Origin: Lachnospiraceae bacterium
Lineage (GTDB): Bacteria; Bacillota; Clostridia; Lachnospirales; Lachnospiraceae
DNA length: 64,000 nucleotides
Assembly (NCBI GenBank): GCA_029005135.1
Contig: JAQXFO010000085.1
Location: 1-64,000, forward strand
Direction: 5' to 3'
This document shows positions 8,039-15,643 of the stretch, in pieces. The number at the start of each line of letters is the position of its first letter. Position 1 is the stretch's first letter. Position numbers and translations under genes: made by a program. The notes beneath the pieces were generated by a model. That model was not told where the DNA came from and ran no database searches. It was given only the letters and a program-made list of their open reading frames with translations.

Positions 8039-9226
8039 ATGAAAAACAGAAAAATCTGGAACGGTCTGGCGATCGCCGTCACCGGTGCGATGCTGATGGC
8101 CGGGCCTGTGGCGGCGGCTTCCGCCGATGAGATTTCCCTGGAGTATAACGATAAGCGCTATATCCTTGAGGATGAAGCGCTGGCCCCCGAGGACTGGGAG
8201 TCGATGACGGACGAAGAGAAGGAAGCGTATCTTGAAGCGCTTCTTGAAAATCATGAGGATCAGGTCACTGTTAAGTCACTGAAGACGCCGGTGCCCGCGC
8301 CTTCGGAGGCGGAAGAGGGCAGCGGTGAGGCGATCGTGCCCGCAGAGGGCGTGATCCCCGAGGCGACGGAAGGCGTGGAAACGGCACCGGTTGGTGATGA
8401 AGAGCCCGCCGGGGACAGTACCGCTGAGGAGAGCCCCGCTGAGGACAGTACGGCTGAAGACAGTGCCGCTGAGGAGGACGCTGCCGAGGACATTACGGCT
8501 GAAGACAGTGCCGCTGAGGAGGACGCTGCCGAGGACAGTGCCGCCGAAGAGAGCCCCGCTGAGGACAGTACGGCTGAAGACAGCACCGTTGAGGACAGTA
8601 CGGCTGAAGACAGCACCGTTGAGGATAGTACCACTGAGGAGAGCCCCGCTGAGGACAGTACGGCTGAAGACAGTGCCGCTGAAAACAGTACCGGGGAAAA
8701 CGGTGCTGATGTGACGGTCGAGACAGCTGATGCCGCCGACACGGCGGCTGACGGCACTTTGACGGCGCCGGTCGATCTGGGGACACCTCTGGTTGGGGCC
8801 GTGTCAGCTCCTGAGCTTGAGTCGGAGGAAGACGAGGCTGCGCTTAACGGCACATCCTTCAATAAGGCAGGCCCGGGCAGCACCGAACTTGTTGGCAAGG
8901 TGGATGAGGTCGTGACGGGCAGCGGCACGGGCGGCTCATCAGCCGGTTCGGGGGCTTCTGCGGGCTCGGCCGGGAATGCCTCTCAAGGCGGTACCGGCAG
9001 CAGCGCTCTGGTCTCCCAGGGCTCCTCTCAGGGAAGTGCCGTGACGCAGACCGGTACGACGACGGCGAAACCGACGGATACCGGGAAGAAGACGACGAAT
9101 CCGAAGACCGGAGACGGCAGCGGGGTCGGCCGTTATGCGATGATGGCCCTGGCCGCAGGGGCGGTCGGAGCGTCTGCTGTGTTCGGCCGCCGAAAAGAGC
9201 GTCAGGAAACCGGCAAGAATTCGTAA
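8039..9226 (+). CDS. secreted, repeat-rich acidic surface protein with NPKTG sortase-type anchor
   Basis: Signal peptide MKNRKIWNGLAIAVTGAMLMAGPVAAASA; A-E-D-S-T pentapeptide repeats; C-term NPKTGDGSGVGRYAMMALAAGAVGASAVFGRRKER (motif + hydrophobic + basic tail). Confidence 0.85.
   Translation: MKNRKIWNGLAIAVTGAMLMAGPVAAASADEISLEYNDKRYILEDEALAPEDWESMTDEEKEAYLEALLENHEDQVTVKSLKTPVPAPSEAEEGSGEAIVPAEGVIPEATEGVETAPVGDEEPAGDSTAEESPAEDSTAEDSAAEEDAAEDITAEDSAAEEDAAEDSAAEESPAEDSTAEDSTVEDSTAEDSTVEDSTTEESPAEDSTAEDSAAENSTGENGADVTVETADAADTAADGTLTAPVDLGTPLVGAVSAPELESEEDEAALNGTSFNKAGPGSTELVGKVDEVVTGSGTGGSSAGSGASAGSAGNASQGGTGSSALVSQGSSQGSAVTQTGTTTAKPTDTGKKTTNPKTGDGSGVGRYAMMALAAGAVGASAVFGRRKERQETGKNS
8411..8697 (+). 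repeat. 15-nt (5-aa) coding tandem repeats, higher-order duplicated
   Basis: Many copies of gctgaggacagtacg-like units; gagagccccgctgaggacagtacggctgaagaca occurs three times. Confidence 0.9.
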
Positions 9227-9233
9227 CGAGCTC

Positions 9234-9262
9234 TTTTCAAGTCAGAAAGGCCGTGCTATACT
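9234..9262 (+). promoter_or_regulatory. extended -10 promoter of SCIFF precursor gene
   Basis: TTTTCA-N17-TATACT, extended TGC immediately before the -10. Confidence 0.5.
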
Positions 9263-9290
9263 ATCACAAAAGAAGAGGAGGAACAGTACC

Positions 9291-9434
9291 ATGAAACATG
9301 TCAAAACTCTTGCTACCAAGAATCTTCAGCAGACAGTCAAGAAGGGCGGCTGCGGTGAATGCCAGACATCTTGCCAGAGTGCCTGCAAGACAAGCTGTAC
9401 AGTCGGCAACCAGAGCTGTGAACATAAGAACTGA
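9291..9434 (+). CDS. scfA: six-cysteine peptide SCIFF (ranthipeptide precursor); missing from supplied ORF track
   Basis: ATG...TGA encodes MKHVKTLATKNLQQTVKKGGCGECQTSCQSACKTSCTVGNQSCEHKN: six Cys; SD AGGAGG upstream; followed by radical SAM maturase. Confidence 0.96.
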   Translation: MKHVKTLATKNLQQTVKKGGCGECQTSCQSACKTSCTVGNQSCEHKN

Positions 9435-9484
9435 TCAGATCGGTGATGAGACGACTGTAGGCCGTGAAAATATTTAGTGAAAGG

Positions 9485-9515
9485 TAAGCAGCGGTAACTC
9501 CGCTGCTTATATTTT
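9485..9515 (+). terminator. hairpin/attenuator between SCIFF precursor and maturase
   Basis: Perfect 10-bp stem TAAGCAGCGG-TAACT-CCGCTGCTTA followed by TATTTT. Confidence 0.7.
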
Positions 9516-9522
9516 GTGTGAT

Positions 9523-10887
9523 ATGCAAATCCATCAGTATGAAAACAACGGTTTGAAAATAATCCTGGATGTGCCGAGCGGTTCGGTTCATGTGGCGGAC
9601 GACCTTTTCTATGAGGCGGTCGGTCTGCTCAACGACAACGATGACCGCGCGGCTGTGAGAGAACAGCTGGCCGCGGCTCATGATGCCGCCGAGGTGGATG
9701 AGATGCTCGCCGAGATCGATGAGCTCCGTGCTTCCGGAACGCTATTCAGCCCCGATGAATACCAGCCCCATATCGAGGCCTTTTCCCATCACAAGACGGT
9801 GGTGAAGGCGCTCTGCCTTCATATTGCTCACGACTGCAACCTGGCCTGCCGTTACTGCTTCGCCGAAGAGGGCGAATACCACGGCCGCCGGGCCCTGATG
9901 TCCTATGAGACAGGCCGGAAGGCCCTGGATTTCCTGGTCAGAGAATCCGGGTCCCGCGTCAACCTGGAGGTGGACTTTTTCGGCGGTGAGCCGCTGATGA
10001 ACTGGCAGGTCGTGAAGGACCTGGTGGCCTACGGCCGCTCCCTGGAAAAGGAACACAACAAGAATTTCCGCTTTACGCTGACGACCAACGGCGTACTGCT
10101 CAATGATGAGGTGATGGCCTTCTGCAACCGGGAGATGGACAATGTGGTCCTGTCCATCGACGGCCGCCGGGAAGTGCATGACAGGATGCGCCCCTTCCGC
10201 AGCGGACAGGGAAGTTATGATCTGATCCTGCCGAAGTTCCTGGAATTTGCCCGTCAGCGCCGTGAGCTGGGGCTGAAGTACTATGTCCGGGGGACATTTA
10301 CACACTTCAACCTGGACTTTGCCAACGATGTTCTGCATCTGGCCGATCTGGGCTTTGATCAGATCTCAGTGGAGCCGGTCGTGGCGCCGAAGGAAGAACC
10401 CTACGCGATAAAGCCGGAGGATATCCCGGTTATTCTGGAGCAGTACGACATTCTGGCCCGGGAGATGATCCGCCGGGAGAAGGCGAATAAGGGTTTTAAT
10501 TTCTTCCATTTTATGATAGATTTAACGGGTGGTCCCTGCGTTTACAAGCGGCTGACAGGCTGCGGCTCAGGGACGGAGTATCTGGCTGTGACGCCGTGGG
10601 GCGACCTCTATCCCTGCCATCAGTTTGTGGGGCAGGAGGGCTTCCTTCTCGGCAATGTCGATGACGGCGTGGTGCGTCAGGATACCGTGCAGACCTTCAA
10701 AGGCTGCAATGTTTACGCCAAGGAAGAATGCCGTCAGTGCTTTGCCCGCTTCTACTGCAGCGGCGGCTGCGCGGCCAACTCCTATAATTTCACGGGACGC
10801 ATCGATGACACCTATGAGATCGGCTGCATTCTGCAGAAGAAGCGTGTCGAATGTGCGATCATGCTGAAAGCCGCCCTGGCGGATTGA
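9523..10887 (+). CDS. scfB: SCIFF radical SAM maturase (thioether-forming, SPASM domain)
   Basis: CNLACRYCF radical SAM motif; C-terminal C-rich SPASM (CRQCFARFYCSGGCAANS); adjacent to SCIFF peptide; start taken as ATG 9523 rather than TTG 9514. Confidence 0.95.
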   Translation: MQIHQYENNGLKIILDVPSGSVHVADDLFYEAVGLLNDNDDRAAVREQLAAAHDAAEVDEMLAEIDELRASGTLFSPDEYQPHIEAFSHHKTVVKALCLHIAHDCNLACRYCFAEEGEYHGRRALMSYETGRKALDFLVRESGSRVNLEVDFFGGEPLMNWQVVKDLVAYGRSLEKEHNKNFRFTLTTNGVLLNDEVMAFCNREMDNVVLSIDGRREVHDRMRPFRSGQGSYDLILPKFLEFARQRRELGLKYYVRGTFTHFNLDFANDVLHLADLGFDQISVEPVVAPKEEPYAIKPEDIPVILEQYDILAREMIRREKANKGFNFFHFMIDLTGGPCVYKRLTGCGSGTEYLAVTPWGDLYPCHQFVGQEGFLLGNVDDGVVRQDTVQTFKGCNVYAKEECRQCFARFYCSGGCAANSYNFTGRIDDTYEIGCILQKKRVECAIMLKAALAD

Positions 10888-10916
10888 AAGAATAGTGACA
10901 CGAAGGGAATAAGATC

Positions 10917-13316
10917 ATGAAAAAAAGAACAGGGATTGTCGTTGTCCTCATTACGCTCATCCTGACGGGCCTGATGTATTTCACGGCCATTCAGGGCTGG
11001 GGACCGACAGGCACGGGGGCTGCCTCCAACATTCACACCGGTCTTGATCTGTCCGGCGGTGTATCCATCACCTACGAGACGGATGAAGCCATGCCTTCCA
11101 AGGAAGACATGGATGATACGATCATGAAGCTTCAGAAGCGTGTTGACGGTTACAGCACCGAAGCGCAGGTCTATCAGGAAGGTGCCAACCGTATCAATGT
11201 TGAGATCCCGGGCGTCAGTGATGCCAATGAGATCCTTGAAGATCTGGGCACACCGGGTTCGCTGTATTTCATCGCTGAAAAAGATGCGGAAGGCAATGCC
11301 AACTTCTCTTATTATCAGGGTTATGGCTATTTCCTGATGAAGACGATCGATGAACTCGAGGCGGACGGCAGCATTATCTGCACCGGTGCCGATGTTGTCG
11401 ACGCCCAGGGCGGTGTCCAGCCGGATCAGCAGACCGGCAATAACGAGTATGTGGTATCCCTGGAATTCACCAAGGAGGGAACCGCCAAGTTCGCCGAGGC
11501 CACGAAAACGGCTTATGAAAACAGCGAATCCATCGCGATTTATTATGACGGCCAGCTGATCTCCGTTCCGCGGGTCAGCGCGGTCATCACCGACGGCAAA
11601 GCCATCATCGAGGGTCAGACTTCTATCGAGGAAGCCCAGAACCTGGCCTCGTATATCCGCATCGGCGGCCTGTCCCTGACATTGAACGAGATCCGTTCCA
11701 ATGTGGTCGGTGCTTCCCTCGGTCAGGAAGCTATCAAGACATCCCTGATGGGCGGTGCCATCGGTCTTGGCCTTATCTGTCTGATCATGATCATCGTCTA
11801 TCTGGTTCCGGGCGTGGTGGCAGCGGTCTCACTGATCATCTACACCGCTTTGATGCTGCTTCTTCTGAACGCTTTTGACCTGACGCTGACGCTGCCGGGT
11901 ATCGCCGGTATTATCCTGTCAATCGGTATGGCGGTGGATGCCAATGTCATCATCTATACCCGTATCCGTGAAGAGATCGCCGCCGGCACCTCGGTCCGCA
12001 GCGCGATCCGCGCCGGCTTCAGCAAGGCGATGTCCGCCATTATCGACGGCAATGTGACGACACTGATTGCCGCCGCGGTGCTGGGCTTCCTTGGCACCGG
12101 CACGATCAAGGGCTTTGCCATGACGCTGGCCCTCGGTGTCGTGCTGTCGCTGTTCACAGCCTGCGTGCTGTCCCGGCTTCTGGTCAATGCCGTCTACGCC
12201 CTGGGCATTCATGATGAAAAATTCTGGGCCCGCCGGACGAAGACACCGGCCATCCGTTTTGTGGCTAACCGCCTGAAATACGCTATTCTGGCTGTTGTCG
12301 TTATTGTCATCGGCTTTGCCGCCATGGGCATTCATGCCGCCGGCGGTGAGCACAGCCTGAACTTCAGCCTGGATTTCCTGGGCGGCACCTCCACCACCGT
12401 GGATTTCAACGAGGATATGACCCTTCAGGAGCTTGACGATCAGGTGAAGCCCTATGTGATGGAAATTACCGGTGACGCCAATGTCGTGATGCAGAAGGTT
12501 GTCAATGCCAACCAGGTCATCATCAAGACAAGAACGCTGAACAATGACGAAAGAACCGCCATGACCGATGTTCTGACTGAGAACTTCGGTATTGAAGAGT
12601 CCGCCATCACCGCCGAGAGCATTTCCGCCACCGTCGGCAATGAGATGAGACGTGACGCGGTGCTGGCCGTGGTGATCGCAGTTATCCTGATGCTCCTTTA
12701 CATTTTCATCCGCTTCAGAGATATCCGCTTTGCCACTGCCGCCGTTATCGCCCTGTGCCATGACGTACTGGTCACGCTGACAGCCTACGCGCTGCTGCGT
12801 ATTTCGGTGGGCAATGCCTTTATCGCGGTCATGCTGACGATCCTCGGCTACTCGATCAACTCGACGATCGTTATCTTTGACCGTATCCGTGAGAAGCTGC
12901 CGCTTCTGAAACGCGGCGGCCGTCTGGCCGATCTGGTCGACAGTGCCGTCAACCAGACGCTGACACGAAGCATCTTCACCAACCTGACGACCTTTGCCTC
13001 GATTCTGGTCCTCTATATCGTCGGTGTGGCTTCTATCAAGGAATTCACGCTGCCGATGATGGTCGGTATTGTGGCCGGTACCTTCTCCTCTGTCTTCCTG
13101 ACAGGTGCGCTGTGGTTCGTCCTCAGAACCCGTGTCGGCAAGGATAAGGATTTCTATTCTGCCGCGGTGCTGCCGCTTCCGGCCGCCGGGGCCGATGCCG
13201 AAGCGTCTCCTGCCGTGGAAGAGGCTGTCGTGAAAGCCTCTGCACAGGCCGATGGCAAGGCGTCTTCCGTCCGAGCCGGCAATCCGAAGGTTATTCGCAA
13301 GAAGAAAAAGAAATAA
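10917..13316 (+). CDS. secDF: protein translocase subunit SecDF (fused SecD-SecF)
   Basis: GLDLSGGVSITYE (SecD) and LDFLGGTSTTVDF...GYSINSTIVIFDRIRE (SecF) in one frame. Confidence 0.95.
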   Translation: MKKRTGIVVVLITLILTGLMYFTAIQGWGPTGTGAASNIHTGLDLSGGVSITYETDEAMPSKEDMDDTIMKLQKRVDGYSTEAQVYQEGANRINVEIPGVSDANEILEDLGTPGSLYFIAEKDAEGNANFSYYQGYGYFLMKTIDELEADGSIICTGADVVDAQGGVQPDQQTGNNEYVVSLEFTKEGTAKFAEATKTAYENSESIAIYYDGQLISVPRVSAVITDGKAIIEGQTSIEEAQNLASYIRIGGLSLTLNEIRSNVVGASLGQEAIKTSLMGGAIGLGLICLIMIIVYLVPGVVAAVSLIIYTALMLLLLNAFDLTLTLPGIAGIILSIGMAVDANVIIYTRIREEIAAGTSVRSAIRAGFSKAMSAIIDGNVTTLIAAAVLGFLGTGTIKGFAMTLALGVVLSLFTACVLSRLLVNAVYALGIHDEKFWARRTKTPAIRFVANRLKYAILAVVVIVIGFAAMGIHAAGGEHSLNFSLDFLGGTSTTVDFNEDMTLQELDDQVKPYVMEITGDANVVMQKVVNANQVIIKTRTLNNDERTAMTDVLTENFGIEESAITAESISATVGNEMRRDAVLAVVIAVILMLLYIFIRFRDIRFATAAVIALCHDVLVTLTAYALLRISVGNAFIAVMLTILGYSINSTIVIFDRIREKLPLLKRGGRLADLVDSAVNQTLTRSIFTNLTTFASILVLYIVGVASIKEFTLPMMVGIVAGTFSSVFLTGALWFVLRTRVGKDKDFYSAAVLPLPAAGADAEASPAVEEAVVKASAQADGKASSVRAGNPKVIRKKKKK

Positions 13317-13327
13317 CGGGTCTGACA

Positions 13328-14992
13328 TTGGAAAACTGGGTCATTACCGCGAAAAGAGCGGATTTTAACGAAATAGGCCGTAAGTTCCATATCGATCCGG
13401 TGACCGCCCGTCTGATCCGCAATCGTGACATCGTCGGGGATGACGCCATCGCGCTCTTCCTCAACGGTACCACGGCGGATATCCCCGATCCCTTCCTGAT
13501 GAAGGGAATGCGGGAGGCGGCGGCTATACTGACTGATAAGATCGCCGACGGTGCGTCCATACGTGTCGTCGGCGATTATGATATCGACGGCGTTATGGCT
13601 ACTTACATCCTGAAGCAGGGCATTGCCGCTATGGGCGGCCGCGTCAGCTCTGCGATCCCGCACCGTATACTGGACGGGTATGGGATCAGTGAACGCATCA
13701 TCCGGCAGGCACTTCGGGACGGGGTGGATACGATCGTCACCTGCGACAACGGCATTTCCGCCTGGGATGTCCTGCGGGAAGCCCGGGCACAGGGACTGAC
13801 GACGATCGTGACCGATCACCATGAAGTGACGGCGGTGCCGGAGGCCGATGCCGTTGTCGATCCGAAGCAGCCGGGCTGCGGCTATCCTTTTAAACAGATG
13901 TGCGGGGCGGGCATCGCCTGGATGCTGATGCGGGCCGTCAACTGTCCGATTCTGGAGACGCTGCTTCCTTATGCCGCCTTCGGAACCATCGGCGATATTG
14001 TCAGTCTGACCGGGTGCAACCGCATCCTGGTCCGTGACGGTCTTGAAAAGCTGCGGCAGACGACCAACCCCGGCCTTCTCAGCCTGGCAGAGGCCTGCGG
14101 CATCACCATGGGCGAGATCGATACTTATGAGATCGGTTTTGTCCTCGGTCCCTGTCTCAACGCCTGCGGCCGTCTGGACAGTGCCGATACGGCGCTGGCG
14201 CTGCTGGAGGAGACAGACCGGGATGAGGCAGTGAGAAAAGCGATTCAGGTCAAAGCCCTCAACGACCGCCGCAAGGTGATGACGGAAGAGGGGGTGCTCC
14301 AGGCGGAACGCTGCCTGAGTGAGGACGGCTGCGCCAATGACAGCGTCTATGTCCTTTACCTGCCCGGCTGTCATGAAAGCATCGCCGGCATTATCGCGGG
14401 CCGGATCCGGGAAAAATACGGTCATCCGACCATTATTCTGACGGACAGCGGCGACGTGCTGAAAGGTTCGGGCCGTTCGGTGGAGGGGATGGATATGTTT
14501 GTCACCCTCAGCCGCTGTGAGGATCTGTTGCTGCGCTTCGGCGGACACAGCCTGGCGGCGGGACTTTCCCTCGAGAGGCAGAATCTCGACGCTTTCCGGC
14601 AGGCGGTCAATGCCGAAAGTCATCTGAAGAGCGAGGATCTCATCACCAAGGTGAAGATCGATATGGCGATGCCGATGTCCTATGTGACGGAGGGACTTAT
14701 CGAAGAAATGGCATGCCTGAAGCCTTTCGGGACGGACAATCCCCAGCCTTTGTTTGCCATGAAGGATGTGACGGCTGAAAATGTCCGGCTCATCGGCCGT
14801 GACGGCAGTGTTCTGAAGATGACGCTGACAGAACCGGGCGGACGCTCTTGTGAAGCCATCGCCTTCCGCCGGGCGGCGGAGCTCTATGACCGTATCCGGC
14901 AGAATCGCGTTCTCTCGGTTACCTATTATCCCACGATCAATGAGTTCCGGGGCCGCCGGACACTGCAGGCTGTGATCACGCATTTTCGCTGA
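13328..14992 (+). CDS. recJ: single-stranded-DNA-specific exonuclease RecJ
   Basis: VVGDYDIDGVMATYIL, VTCDNGISA, VTDHHE DHH motifs; TTG start. Confidence 0.93.
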   Translation: MENWVITAKRADFNEIGRKFHIDPVTARLIRNRDIVGDDAIALFLNGTTADIPDPFLMKGMREAAAILTDKIADGASIRVVGDYDIDGVMATYILKQGIAAMGGRVSSAIPHRILDGYGISERIIRQALRDGVDTIVTCDNGISAWDVLREARAQGLTTIVTDHHEVTAVPEADAVVDPKQPGCGYPFKQMCGAGIAWMLMRAVNCPILETLLPYAAFGTIGDIVSLTGCNRILVRDGLEKLRQTTNPGLLSLAEACGITMGEIDTYEIGFVLGPCLNACGRLDSADTALALLEETDRDEAVRKAIQVKALNDRRKVMTEEGVLQAERCLSEDGCANDSVYVLYLPGCHESIAGIIAGRIREKYGHPTIILTDSGDVLKGSGRSVEGMDMFVTLSRCEDLLLRFGGHSLAAGLSLERQNLDAFRQAVNAESHLKSEDLITKVKIDMAMPMSYVTEGLIEEMACLKPFGTDNPQPLFAMKDVTAENVRLIGRDGSVLKMTLTEPGGRSCEAIAFRRAAELYDRIRQNRVLSVTYYPTINEFRGRRTLQAVITHFR

Positions 14993-15014
14993 TGCGGAAA
15001 GACCTTCTATGATG

Positions 15015-15043
15015 TTGAAAAAACGCAGGAAAAATTATATACT
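15015..15043 (+). promoter_or_regulatory. promoter of apt-relA unit
   Basis: TTGAAA-N17-TATACT. Confidence 0.65.
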
Positions 15044-15105
15044 TTCCATGTTGAACTGAGGGCCCTGTCCTCAGCATGTCCTGTGCCAAGCGCGAGGTAA
15101 TAATT

Positions 15106-15630
15106 ATGAAAAAGGTTGAAGACTATATTCGTTCGATTCCGGATTTTCCCGAACCGGGAATCATTTTTCGGGATGTGACGTCTGTACTGATGGACGCCGA
15201 CGGTCTGCAGCTGGCCATCAATGAGATGCAGAAGAAGCTGGAAGGCCTTGATTTTGACGTGGTCGCCGGGACAGAGTCCCGCGGCTTCATCTTCGGCATG
15301 CCGATCGCTTACAATCTGAAAAAGCCTTTCGTTCTTATCCGTAAGCAGGGCAAGCTTCCCTGCGAGACGGTTTCCAAAACCTATGATCTGGAATACGGAC
15401 AGGCCACGATCGAGATGCACAAGGATGCCGTCAAGCCGGGGCAGAAGGTCGTCATCGTCGACGATCTGATCGCCACAGGCGGCACCGTGGAAGCGGCTGC
15501 TCAGCTGATCGAAGAACTCGGCGGGGAAGTGGCCGGCATGGTTTTCCTTATCGAACTGGCCGGTCTGAAAGGCCGTGATAAGTTAAGCAAGTACAAGATA
15601 GACAGCGTTGTTTGCTATCCGGGCAAATAA
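15106..15630 (+). CDS. apt: adenine phosphoribosyltransferase
   Basis: SIPDFPEPGIIFRDVT...VVIVDDLIATGGTVEAA PRPP motif; start moved to ATG 15106. Confidence 0.96.
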   Translation: MKKVEDYIRSIPDFPEPGIIFRDVTSVLMDADGLQLAINEMQKKLEGLDFDVVAGTESRGFIFGMPIAYNLKKPFVLIRKQGKLPCETVSKTYDLEYGQATIEMHKDAVKPGQKVVIVDDLIATGGTVEAAAQLIEELGGEVAGMVFLIELAGLKGRDKLSKYKIDSVVCYPGK

Positions 15631-15643
15631 TTGAGGATACAAC

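Noticed and set aside
8411-8697. Possible CRISPR-like array
   Set aside because: Units are contiguous 15-mers without unique spacers and are in frame within a signal-peptide/sorting-signal protein; no cas genes in the window.
8260-8928. 222-aa Ser/Ala/Leu repeat ORF on - strand and the 107-aa RRAPLRTVRLKT ORF at 8391-8714
   Set aside because: Alternative-frame readings of the 15-nt repeats of the surface protein; 15-nt periodicity keeps all frames open.
1853-9285. A TTGTGATA regulon (motif seen before LDT, mutY, surface protein and, inverted, SCIFF)
   Set aside because: Most occurrences are explained by -35/-10 promoter elements; too few and too variable to claim a distinct regulator.
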